From Spirosoma sp. KUDC1026 (GTDB taxonomy: Bacteria > Bacteroidota > Bacteroidia > Cytophagales > Spirosomataceae): 64,000 bases of DNA. The DNA is taken from contig NZ_CP056032.1 in the NCBI RefSeq assembly GCF_013375035.1, forward strand, positions 310,001 to 374,000, read 5' to 3'. Positions 27,274 to 35,549 of this stretch are shown here, one piece after another. Made by a program: the position numbers and the translations under genes. Positions within the stretch are counted from its first letter, which is position 1, and every line of letters begins with the position of its first letter. The notes below the pieces were generated by a model. That model worked only from the letters and a program-made list of their open reading frames with translations. It searched no databases and was not told the DNA's origin.

Positions 27274-28767
27274 TTACTCTTTCCAGCGCCACTCATTGGC
27301 AAGCTGCAGTGGAGTACGCAGGCCCTGCGCTGTCAGGTAATCGCGGGTTTGCGTATCGGTCTGGCGTTTGGCAGGTAACTGGTCAGCATCGGCCAGCGCG
27401 TACAGCAGCATCGTCGCGTAGCGAACCGTGTTTTTCATCTGATTGGCGTTGACCAGATTGATCCGGTCGCAGTTAGCGTGGTAACAATCCAGCACCGAGC
27501 GCTCCAGATGCCCGTTCATACCCACTACTGGAATTCCCTCCAGCATGAACGGCTGGTGATCGGAATGGAGACCAGCCTGGTTCTGCATTTGGTTCGCGAA
27601 AGCGGGTTCGATCTGCTTCATGGTTTCACCAATGGTGTTCAGGAACGGCACCATATCCTGTCGGCCAAAAGCGTTCAGTCCCGTCGGATCGTTCGTCATA
27701 TCCAGGTTGAGCATATACCGTACATGGTCGAGCTTACCAGCTTTTCGTATGCCGTCTACCATCGCTTTCGAGCCCAGAAGCCCCTGTTCTTCGCCCATAA
27801 ACAAGACGAACTCAATCGTACGTTTGGGTTTTAATTTGAGCGCTTTGAAGGTCCGGGCGATGTCCATCACCGCAAATGAACCAATGCCGTTGTCGATTGC
27901 GCCGGTGGCCAGGTCCCACGAGTCCAGGTGCCCGCCCACAACGATTTTTTCATCGGACAGTTTCGAGCCTTTCAACGTAGCAATCACGTTACGGGCGCGA
28001 ATCTTCCGGCTTTTGTTGGTCATATCAATGGTCGCTTCGAGCGGAGAAGGCGTTTCCTGCATCCAGGTCCGTAATGCCTGCCCGCTTTCCAGCGAGATAC
28101 AGACCGATGGGATCGGGATCAGCTTTCCCGTTACCGAAGCCGTCCCCGTCAGCAGTACGTTGCCAGGGACCAGGTTGACCATGATAACGCCCGATGCTCC
28201 GTACTGAATGGCCAGTGCCGTTTTTTCGGAGCGGTGCAGGTTCCGGGCGCCCCGCGTTGGTGCAGCCAGGCCGATGTTTACCAGCGCGACCTTGCCTTTG
28301 ATTTTGTCTTTTACGGCCGCAAAGTCACCTTCCAGTCCGTTGCCCACATCGACAATCTCACCCGACACATGGGCGTCAACCGGCGAATGCGCCAGCGCCA
28401 CGACCGGCACCTCACGGAAGTCATCGCTCCGCCGGGGGACGACCGATAACGTAACGGTGTCTCGCGTCCAGGCTTCTACTTCGAACGGTTCGTAGCGAAT
28501 GTCTTTGAAGCCGTAGGACGACAGCAGCTGGTAGGCGTAGGCTTCGGCCTTGCTACCATTGGCGCTGCCCGTCAGCCGATGCCCAATCGTCTTCGAGGCA
28601 TCGGCCAGCGTTTCATAAGCCCGGCTGTGCTGATTGACTTCTTCGTTGATCCGGGCGAAGGTTTTTTCGAGTGAGTTTTTGGCGGGCAGAAAAGCCGTCA
28701 GGCACCCAACGGCCCCCGCACACAGTAGAACAAACTGAAAAGGAGATACGTAAAGCTTTCGATGCAT
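27274..28767 (-). CDS. Exported M28 family zinc peptidase
   Basis: A 497-residue peptidase with an N-terminal signal or anchor segment (about 10-29). Residues about 140-270 resemble a protease-associated (PA) insert domain (IKGKVALVNIGL, GASGVIMVNL). The M28 catalytic part follows, with metal ligands in GGHLDSWD, AIDNGIGSFAVMD, the catalytic pair in GEEQGLLGS, NLDMTND and the final CYHANCDRI. It is likely an aminopeptidase or carboxypeptidase of the periplasm that digests peptides from secreted or imported proteins. A hairpin separates it from ftsL, so proximity to division genes is probably coincidental. Confidence 0.9.
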   Translation of the reverse strand: MHRKLYVSPFQFVLLCAGAVGCLTAFLPAKNSLEKTFARINEEVNQHSRAYETLADASKTIGHRLTGSANGSKAEAYAYQLLSSYGFKDIRYEPFEVEAWTRDTVTLSVVPRRSDDFREVPVVALAHSPVDAHVSGEIVDVGNGLEGDFAAVKDKIKGKVALVNIGLAAPTRGARNLHRSEKTALAIQYGASGVIMVNLVPGNVLLTGTASVTGKLIPIPSVCISLESGQALRTWMQETPSPLEATIDMTNKSRKIRARNVIATLKGSKLSDEKIVVGGHLDSWDLATGAIDNGIGSFAVMDIARTFKALKLKPKRTIEFVLFMGEEQGLLGSKAMVDGIRKAGKLDHVRYMLNLDMTNDPTGLNAFGRQDMVPFLNTIGETMKQIEPAFANQMQNQAGLHSDHQPFMLEGIPVVGMNGHLERSVLDCYHANCDRINLVNANQMKNTVRYATMLLYALADADQLPAKRQTDTQTRDYLTAQGLRTPLQLANEWRWKE

Positions 28768-28878
28768 AGAGAGAATGACTTACACTCCGCTAAATATACG
28801 GCTGAGGAGTTGCTAGATAAGACGCCAGAAATCGGGAAAACGTTTTAATCGAATAAAATTTTTTGTTGCGGCTCCGTT

Positions 28879-29574
28879 CTATTGATTTTGCTCCGTATCG
28901 GCCTGGTGTCTCATTGGCTTCAGGTATACTGTCTGGCGCCCGGCCAGCCAGTCCGGGTCGATACCCGTTACGCCCAGTATCCGGTCCCAGCTCCGCTCGT
29001 AGCAGTGGGCCGCGTCGGGAAACGTAATGGATACGGCCAGTGCCCGTTCATAAAATGACAGTGGTTGCTGCCGGATCAGGTCGCGGTGCGCGATAAACTG
29101 CGCCCCCAGCACGAACGTATACCGTTCCGGACCATCAGTACCGAACAATGCTTTATGAAAACCCAGCAGGTCGAGTCCACGCCCATCTTCGTTTTTGCTC
29201 CAGGGCTGAAACAGGCGCTCCCCCCGATTGTCGTCCGTATCGATCAGGTGGCCCAGCCAGCGAAACCAATTCCCTGTCATGAAGGCGTCAGGATCAGCAG
29301 TTAAAGCCTGCAAGGTTTTCTTGAAGTCGAAGGCATGATCGAACGGTTTGCCCTGGCAGAATACCGTCCAGTCAGTCAGGCTATCGTATCGACTCACAAT
29401 ATGGTGCAGATAGGTATAGGCTTCACGGCCCACATTGGGCAAGACCAAAGCCGTATCCCCTGCCGACCGGTCCGGACTTTTGTCATACACCGTAACCCCT
29501 AGCGACGCTGGGCGCTTACGCAGCCAGCTTAGGTCTTCGGTGTAGCGGGCAACAACTAATTCTACTTCAGGCAT
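28879..29574 (-). CDS. DUF3431 domain protein
   Basis: A 231-residue protein with no signal peptide. The family pattern is visible: VVARYTEDLSWL, LPNVGREAYTYLHHIV, VFCQGKPFDHA and YTFVLGAQFIAHRDLI. DUF3431 proteins look distantly like glycosyltransferases and are found near polysaccharide genes in fungi and bacteria, but their activity is not established. It stands alone, divergent from the oligopeptidase gene with about 100 bp between starts. I assign no reaction. Confidence 0.8.
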   Translation of the reverse strand: MPEVELVVARYTEDLSWLRKRPASLGVTVYDKSPDRSAGDTALVLPNVGREAYTYLHHIVSRYDSLTDWTVFCQGKPFDHAFDFKKTLQALTADPDAFMTGNWFRWLGHLIDTDDNRGERLFQPWSKNEDGRGLDLLGFHKALFGTDGPERYTFVLGAQFIAHRDLIRQQPLSFYERALAVSITFPDAAHCYERSWDRILGVTGIDPDWLAGRQTVYLKPMRHQADTEQNQ

Positions 29575-29678
29575 ATGTACCAGGTTGGATTGGCAAAGAT
29601 GCGACCTTTTAGAAAGACGACGATACGAACCAGCCCATGACTACGTACATTTACGCATCCCCAAACAACAAACGATCT

Positions 29679-31811
29679 ATGAAAAAACGTTGTTTACTCC
29701 TCATCACCACGCTCACGCTGTACGGCATGACACAAGCACAACAAGTATCTCCTCCGAAGGCCGCCGTTAAGCCTAAAGAACTGACGACCAATGGCGACAT
29801 TCGGATCGACAATTACTATTACCTCAACGAACGCGAAAATCCTGAGGTCATCAAATACCTGACGGACGAAAACACCTACCTCGATCAGGTGATGGCGCCG
29901 GTCAAAAATCTGCAGGAAAAGCTCTTCGAGGAAATGAAAGGCCGGATTAAGCAGCAGGACGAATCGGTGCCCTACAAGGAAGGTAACTATTACTACTACG
30001 TCAAATACGTAACGGGGGGAGAATACCCGGTCTACTGCCGCAAAAAAGGCTCGCTGGACGCTGCCGAAGAGATTATCTTCGACGGCAATACGATGGCCAA
30101 AGGGCATAACTATTTCCAGCTCGGCGGCTACGAAGTATCGGACAACGACGAGCTGGCCATTTTTGCGCAGGATACCGTCAGCCGTCGCCTGTATACGCTG
30201 CAGGTCAAAAACCTGAAAACCGGCCAGATCTATCCGGAAGCTATCCCCAACACCGAAGCAGGCAGCTTTGCCTGGGCAGCCGATAACAAAACGCTTTTCT
30301 ACGTTAAAAAAGACGTAAAAACCCTGCTGGGCTATCAGGTTTACCGGCACGTATTAGGTACCGACCCAAAGAATGACGTACTGGTGTACGAAGAGAAAGA
30401 CAACCAGTTTTACATGGGCCTAGGCCGGACGAAATCGAAGAAATACATCACCATCGTTTCGGACCAGAACGGCGTCTCGACCGAATACCAACTGCTGGAA
30501 GCCAGCAAGCCAACCGACGCGTTCAAAACGTTCCTGCCCCGCGAGAAAGGCCACGAATACGACCTGGTTCACTACAAAGACAAATTCTATATCCGCACGA
30601 ACTGGAAGGCGGAGAATTTCCGGCTGATGGAAGTCGCCGAGGGAAAAAATGCGGATAAAAACGCCTGGAAAGACGTTATCCCTCATCGCGCCGACGTGTA
30701 CCTGGCCAACATGGACGTCTTTGCCAATTACCTGGTGCTGGGCGAGCGAAAAGCGGGCCTGACCAACATCCGGGTTATCAACCAGAAAAAGACGGGCACG
30801 CCGGCTAAAGACGATTACTACATCGACTTCGGCGAACCGGCTTACGTAGCGGGCATTGGCTACAACCCGGATTTCAACACAAACGTACTGCGCTACTCGT
30901 ACTCGTCGCTGACGACACCCAGCTCGACCTACGATGTCAACATGGACACCAAGGTCAAGACGCTGAAAAAGCAGCAGGACGTACTGGGTGGCTTCAACAA
31001 AGACAACTACGTATCGGAGCGAGTGTATACGAAGTCGCGTGATGGCGTTCAGATCCCGGTCTCGATTGTGTACCGCAAAGGCACGAAAAAAGATGGTTCT
31101 GCTCCTTTGCTCCAGTACTCGTACGGCTCGTACGGCTACTCGACTGATCCAGGCTTTAGCTCCACCCGCCTGAGTTTGCTCGACCGGGGTTTCATTTACG
31201 CCATTGCCCACATCCGGGGTGGCCAGGAAATGGGGCGTCGGTGGTACGAGGACGGCAAGATGCTGAAGAAGAAAAACACCTTCAACGACTTCGTCGACGT
31301 ATCGAAGTTCCTGATCGAAAACAAGTACACCAGCTCCGACAAGCTGTTTGCCATGGGCGGCAGCGCGGGTGGTTTGCTGATGGGCGCGGTCATTAATCAG
31401 GCTCCGCAGTTATACCGGGGCGTCGTAGCCGCCGTACCATTCGTGGACGTCGTGACGACGATGCTGGACGAAAGTATTCCGCTGACGACGGGTGAGTTTG
31501 AAGAATGGGGTAACCCGAAAAACAAGACGTACTACGACTACATGAAGTCGTATTCGCCCTACGATAACGTCGAGAAGAAAGCGTATCCAAACCTGCTCGT
31601 CACGACGGGTCTGCACGATTCGCAGGTGCAGTACTGGGAACCCGCCAAGTGGGTTGCCAAGCTACGTACCCTAAAAACCGACAACAACCAACTGCTGCTT
31701 CACACCAACATGGAAGCGGGCCACGGTGGTGCATCGGGCAGGTTCCAGGCGTTGAAAGAAACCGCCCTTGAGTACGCGTTCATGCTGAATCTGGTCGGTA
31801 TCCAGCAGTAA
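29679..31811 (+). CDS. Prolyl oligopeptidase family serine peptidase (oligopeptidase B-like), exported
   Basis: A 710-residue S9A peptidase. A signal peptide (MKKRCLLLITTLTLYGM, cut near TQAQQ) is followed by a beta-propeller (about 70-420) that limits access to short peptides, and the alpha/beta-hydrolase domain. The nucleophile elbow is GGSAGGLLMG; the acid lies in TGLHDSQVQYWEP and the histidine in EAGHGGASGR. These segments match oligopeptidase B, which cleaves after basic residues. The frame extends upstream to ATG 29637, but the ATG at 29679 yields the signal peptide. It is monocistronic by context. Confidence 0.92.
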   Translation: MKKRCLLLITTLTLYGMTQAQQVSPPKAAVKPKELTTNGDIRIDNYYYLNERENPEVIKYLTDENTYLDQVMAPVKNLQEKLFEEMKGRIKQQDESVPYKEGNYYYYVKYVTGGEYPVYCRKKGSLDAAEEIIFDGNTMAKGHNYFQLGGYEVSDNDELAIFAQDTVSRRLYTLQVKNLKTGQIYPEAIPNTEAGSFAWAADNKTLFYVKKDVKTLLGYQVYRHVLGTDPKNDVLVYEEKDNQFYMGLGRTKSKKYITIVSDQNGVSTEYQLLEASKPTDAFKTFLPREKGHEYDLVHYKDKFYIRTNWKAENFRLMEVAEGKNADKNAWKDVIPHRADVYLANMDVFANYLVLGERKAGLTNIRVINQKKTGTPAKDDYYIDFGEPAYVAGIGYNPDFNTNVLRYSYSSLTTPSSTYDVNMDTKVKTLKKQQDVLGGFNKDNYVSERVYTKSRDGVQIPVSIVYRKGTKKDGSAPLLQYSYGSYGYSTDPGFSSTRLSLLDRGFIYAIAHIRGGQEMGRRWYEDGKMLKKKNTFNDFVDVSKFLIENKYTSSDKLFAMGGSAGGLLMGAVINQAPQLYRGVVAAVPFVDVVTTMLDESIPLTTGEFEEWGNPKNKTYYDYMKSYSPYDNVEKKAYPNLLVTTGLHDSQVQYWEPAKWVAKLRTLKTDNNQLLLHTNMEAGHGGASGRFQALKETALEYAFMLNLVGIQQ

Positions 31812-31827
31812 TCTTTTTTCTTTTATG

Positions 31828-31867
31828 ATTCCCCTGGTTGCTGCCGACTGGCACTAACCGGGGGAAT
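31828..31867 (+). terminator. Probable terminator after the oligopeptidase gene
   Basis: Arms ATTCCCCTGGTT and AACCGGGGGAAT pair over 12 bp with one T-G wobble around a 16-base loop, 16 bp after the stop. The trailing T run is short. It also lies just before the next start at 31883. Confidence 0.5.
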
Positions 31868-31882
31868 TTGTATGTTTACCCC

Positions 31883-32989
31883 ATGAGCCAATTGCAACTC
31901 GTTCGCATCCCGACGCCCGGCAAAGACAAGACGCCCCTTTCCAAAGCGCAGAAAGAGTTTAACCGACTGACCCGTAAAATCAGTGACCTGGAGCAGCAAC
32001 TCGTTGACTTCCGGCAGGCCGCTACCTCGCTGCAGCAGCGCGTTCACAAGGAGTACGTACCCCTTCTGAATGAATTGAACAAATTCCGGGCCGATCTTAT
32101 CTGGCTGTTTGATCGGGCGTACGAACGGAACGAAGTCACCAAAACGGAAAAGAAAAAACTGGCTGATCTGATCAGTAACCTCGCTTACGACCTCATCAGC
32201 GAGCACGGTATGGACGAGCTGAAACCCATTTTCGACAAGTACAATACCGATAGCTTCGATGCTACCGATGCTGAAGCAGACGCTCAGATCTCGGACGTAA
32301 TGAAAGAAATGGTCAGCTCGATGTACGGCATTACGTTCGACCCGGCTGTGGATGTTAGTACCAAGGAAAAATTCACGGCCTACGTCGACGAGCAACTACG
32401 TAGCAAGCAGGAAGCCAATGCCGAACGTCAGCAACAGGCTGAGCAGAAACGCGCTCAAAAGCCCAAAACGGCCAAACAACTGGAACGGGAAGCCAAAAAG
32501 CAGCTGGAAGAACGTAACATTACCAAGGCTGTTCGGACTCTGTACATGGACCTGGTCAAGGCATTTCACCCTGACCGGGAACCCGATGAAGCCGAGAAAG
32601 ACCGGAAGACTGAAATCATGCAGCGCGTGACGGAGGCTTACGAGAAAAGCGATCTGCTGGCCCTGCTCCGGCTCCAGCTTGAATTTAATCGCATCGACCA
32701 GCAGCATCTCGAAACCCTCGCCGATGATCAGCTTCGGTATTACAACAAAATCCTGAAACAGCAGGCTGAGGAACTGGACAATGAATTGTACGGCATACAG
32801 AGCCAGCTTGCGGGTGCTATGGGTCAGCCGTTTATGATGGTCGGCTCCGTACTAGGTCTGGAATTGAGCTTCAACAACGACGTTCGCTCGCTGAAACGAA
32901 GTATCAAAGCCACCAAGAAAGACATCAAGGATTTATCCGATCCGGTCGTGCTGAAAGCCTGGCTCAAAACGTATCGAATCCAGCGGTGA
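31883..32989 (+). CDS. J-domain-like (DnaJ-related) protein with long coiled-coil N-terminus
   Basis: A 368-residue soluble protein. Residues about 20-75 are a predicted coiled coil (LTRKISDLEQQLVDFRQAA), residues 175-215 a charged Gln/Glu/Lys-rich helix, and residues about 210-270 look like a J-domain with the signature KAFHPDRE (His-Pro-Asp at 229-231) preceded by VRTLYMDLV. A further helical C-terminus follows. A J-domain stimulates an Hsp70, so this is a likely DnaK cochaperone with unknown client. The frame can be extended to a TTG at 31838; the ATG at 31883 is better. Its stop is 3 bp from that of the convergent Nudix regulator. Confidence 0.8.
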   Translation: MSQLQLVRIPTPGKDKTPLSKAQKEFNRLTRKISDLEQQLVDFRQAATSLQQRVHKEYVPLLNELNKFRADLIWLFDRAYERNEVTKTEKKKLADLISNLAYDLISEHGMDELKPIFDKYNTDSFDATDAEADAQISDVMKEMVSSMYGITFDPAVDVSTKEKFTAYVDEQLRSKQEANAERQQQAEQKRAQKPKTAKQLEREAKKQLEERNITKAVRTLYMDLVKAFHPDREPDEAEKDRKTEIMQRVTEAYEKSDLLALLRLQLEFNRIDQQHLETLADDQLRYYNKILKQQAEELDNELYGIQSQLAGAMGQPFMMVGSVLGLELSFNNDVRSLKRSIKATKKDIKDLSDPVVLKAWLKTYRIQR

Positions 32990-32992
32990 TCT

Positions 32993-33730
32993 TTACGCAC
33001 CGGTCTGAAACCGGTAGAGGTACGGGGCTTTGTGAGCCCCACCACTGTATTTTTTCTCGATTCGTTCGAGCACATCGAGACTCAGCATTTTGCGCTGAAA
33101 TCCCGACCGGTGCAGCTTTTGACCCAGAATCGTTTCGTACAGGCTCTGTAGTTCGCCCATAGTAAACGTTTCGGGCAATAGAGACGCCAAACCAAGCATT
33201 CGGTCCAGATTGGCACGTAACGTATCCAGCGCTTTCTCAACAATATACCGGTGATCCTGCATTAGCGTAGGCAGACTACTCAGTTCCCACCACTCGCAGT
33301 GATCGGCCAGCGCATCCGGAATCGGGCTTGCTTTGGTGAAGTCAAGCAGGGCGTAGTACCCGACCGTCACAAACCGGCGCAGCAGCCAATGGTCGTCCGT
33401 TGGCGTCAGGCCCTTTCCCTGCATAATGGCGCGCATGGGTTCCGGATCGTAGCGGCCTAAATCGCCGAAAGTATAAAACTGCTCCAGATAAATATCATGC
33501 AGCCCAGTCCGTTCGGCCAGTGTACGCCGGGCAGCCTCATTTAAGTCTTCGTTGATTCTCACAAAGCCGCCGGGCAGGGCAAACAGGCTTGTATTTTTGT
33601 ATTCGAGCAGCAGAATTTTCAGCTGATTCTGATGAAATCCGAAAATAACGAAATCCATAGCCAGCCCTGGCAGAAAACCCTCCCCCCGTGTGTCGCTCAC
33701 CTTATACTCAGCCTGCTTTTCCATACCCAT
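32993..33730 (-). CDS. NrtR-like transcription factor with degenerate Nudix domain
   Basis: A 245-residue protein with an N-terminal Nudix fold (about 24-150) and a C-terminal winged helix (about 170-240, FTMGELQSLYETILGQ then FQRKMLSLDVLERI). The Nudix box runs from Gly55 to Leu77 but reads ARRTLAERTGL where active hydrolases have REUxEExGU, so two catalytic acidic residues are missing. This is the pattern of Nudix-derived regulators (NrtR, AraR) that sense a nucleotide or sugar rather than hydrolyse it. It is divergent from a carboxylesterase gene, with two dyads in the 146-bp gap, so it probably controls that gene and itself. The effector is unknown. Confidence 0.85.
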   Translation of the reverse strand: MGMEKQAEYKVSDTRGEGFLPGLAMDFVIFGFHQNQLKILLLEYKNTSLFALPGGFVRINEDLNEAARRTLAERTGLHDIYLEQFYTFGDLGRYDPEPMRAIMQGKGLTPTDDHWLLRRFVTVGYYALLDFTKASPIPDALADHCEWWELSSLPTLMQDHRYIVEKALDTLRANLDRMLGLASLLPETFTMGELQSLYETILGQKLHRSGFQRKMLSLDVLERIEKKYSGGAHKAPYLYRFQTGA

Positions 33731-33787
33731 AAAAAATCGTTGGCAAGTAACGAACAGAATTTGTCAGTTAACCAAGAAAGATTTACT

Positions 33788-33836
33788 ATTGTACCATATT
33801 GTTACAATAATAGCATAACAAGGCTAATTGCCTTGT
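33788..33836. promoter_or_regulatory. Two dyads between the Nudix regulator and the carboxylesterase
   Basis: Dyad 1 is ATTGTA and TACAAT nine bases apart (33788-33808). Dyad 2 is ACAAGGC and GCCTTGT five bases apart (33818-33836). Both lie in the divergent gap, where an NrtR-type regulator would be expected to bind. Assignment as operators is inference. Confidence 0.5.
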
Positions 33837-33876
33837 ACATTTTTCCTAACAAATACCCTATACTTGGTTATAAGCA

Positions 33877-35490
33877 ATGAAAAAACTAGTTATTCTCTTG
33901 TTAACAGCTGTTAGTTTCCTGCCGGATACAATGGCGCAGACTGGGCCTCAGGTCAAGGTAAAGAATGGTACGCTGGAGGGCGTTACCAACGAGAAAACGG
34001 GCATCCGGATGTACAAAGGCGTACCGTTTGGTGCCCCCCCCGTTGGTGATCTGCGCTGGAAAGAACCACAGCCCGTCAAAAACTGGCAGGGTGTCCGCAA
34101 AGCTGACAAGTTTGGCCCTCGCGCCATGCAGCGGGCCGTTTTCGGCGATATGGGTTTCCGGTCTGATGGCATGAGCGAAGACTGTCTGTATCTAAACGTC
34201 TGGACGCCCGCCAAATCAGGTAAGGAGAAACTGCCGGTGCTGGTTTATTTCTACGGCGGAGGTCTGATAGCTGGCGACGGCTCCGAAGGCCGTTATGATG
34301 GCGAAAGCATGGCACAGAAAGGTATGGTCGCTGTTACGGTAAACTATCGGCTTTCGGTTTTCGGTTTTATGGCCCACCCGGAGCTGACAAAAGAGTCTCC
34401 GCATAAATCGTCGAGCAATTACGGCTTCCTCGATCAGCAGGCAGCGCTGAAGTGGGTACAGGACAATATTGCCGCTTTTGGTGGTGATCCGAAACGCGTA
34501 ACCATCGCCGGGGAATCAGCCGGATCGATTTCGGTTAGCGCCCAGATGGTGTCGCCCCTGTCTAAAAATCTAATTGCTGGTGCTATCGGAGAGAGCGGTT
34601 CGCTGTTGGGTGCGTTGCCCCCCGTCAAACTGGCCGAAGCGGAAGAACAGGGCGTTAAGTTTGCCGAAATGGTTGGTGCAAAATCACTGGCCGACCTACG
34701 GGCGATGTCAGCGGAACAAGTTCTGGAAGCAACAGCCAAACCGAACACCCCTCGTTTTTCACCCGCCATTGATGGTTACTTCTTTACGAAGGCTCCCGTC
34801 GAGTCATTCAAAGCAGGAGAACAGGCGCACGTACCCCTGCTGGTAGGCTGGAATTCCGAAGAGATGAGTCCGTTTGCCGTGATTGGCCGCGAGCAGCCAA
34901 CCGCAGAAAACTACAAGAAAGCCGTGCAGCGGTTGTACAACGATAAGGCCGATGAAGTTCTGAAACTATACCCGGCCTCGAACGATGAAGAAGCGCTGCA
35001 ATCGGCTACTGACCTGGCCAGCGACCGCTTTATTGCCTTCAGCACCTGGCGCTGGGCCGACCTGCAAAGCAAAACGGGCGGTAAGCCAGTGTATCAGTAT
35101 CTGTTCTCGCGGCCTCGTCCAGCCATGAAAGCCTCCATGGGTAACGCTACGGCAGGTCTGGCTGGTGGTGTCGTACGCGGTGGCGACGCGCCTAAAATGC
35201 CCGCAGCGCGGGGAGCCGTTCACTCAGCCGAAATTGAATATGCGATGGGTAACCTGCCGTACAATGATGTTTACCAGTGGACTGCCGACGATTATAACGT
35301 ATCAAAAGTGATGCAGGAATATTTCGCCAACTTCGTCAAAACCGGTAATCCGAACGGAGCTGGCTTACCCGAATGGCCAGCTCTGAAAGGAGGAGATACT
35401 CCACCCGTTATGCACATTGACGTTAACACGCGGGTGGAGCCGGACAAAAACCGGGCACGCTACCTGTTCATGGAAAAATCCGCCCAATAG
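33877..35490 (+). CDS. Exported carboxylesterase, type B (alpha/beta hydrolase)
   Basis: A 537-residue esterase/lipase with a signal peptide (cut near DTMAQ). It has the type B hallmarks: EDCLYLNVWTP near residue 101, the oxyanion loop YFYGGGL near 125, and the nucleophile elbow GESAGS with Ser214. The acid probably lies in GWNSEEMSPF and the histidine in GAVHSAEIEY. It hydrolyses carboxylic esters in the periplasm; the natural substrate is unknown, with plant-derived acyl or aryl esters a possibility. It is divergent from the Nudix-type regulator and ends in a strong terminator. Confidence 0.92.
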   Translation: MKKLVILLLTAVSFLPDTMAQTGPQVKVKNGTLEGVTNEKTGIRMYKGVPFGAPPVGDLRWKEPQPVKNWQGVRKADKFGPRAMQRAVFGDMGFRSDGMSEDCLYLNVWTPAKSGKEKLPVLVYFYGGGLIAGDGSEGRYDGESMAQKGMVAVTVNYRLSVFGFMAHPELTKESPHKSSSNYGFLDQQAALKWVQDNIAAFGGDPKRVTIAGESAGSISVSAQMVSPLSKNLIAGAIGESGSLLGALPPVKLAEAEEQGVKFAEMVGAKSLADLRAMSAEQVLEATAKPNTPRFSPAIDGYFFTKAPVESFKAGEQAHVPLLVGWNSEEMSPFAVIGREQPTAENYKKAVQRLYNDKADEVLKLYPASNDEEALQSATDLASDRFIAFSTWRWADLQSKTGGKPVYQYLFSRPRPAMKASMGNATAGLAGGVVRGGDAPKMPAARGAVHSAEIEYAMGNLPYNDVYQWTADDYNVSKVMQEYFANFVKTGNPNGAGLPEWPALKGGDTPPVMHIDVNTRVEPDKNRARYLFMEKSAQ

Positions 35491-35517
35491 TCAGCGATAC
35501 TACCAACTCAATAAAAC

Positions 35518-35549
35518 AAAAAAGGGCGCTCCATAGAGCGCCCTTTTTT
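35518..35549. terminator. Bidirectional rho-independent terminator
   Basis: Arms AAAAAAGGGCGCTC (35518-35531) and complement (35536-35549) form a perfect 14-bp stem with a CATA loop. It separates the convergent esterase and glycosyltransferase genes and overlaps the stop codon of the latter. Confidence 0.93.

Noticed and set aside
30420..31211. A 263-codon minus-strand frame
   Set aside because: Antisense to the oligopeptidase gene and without any recognisable domain.
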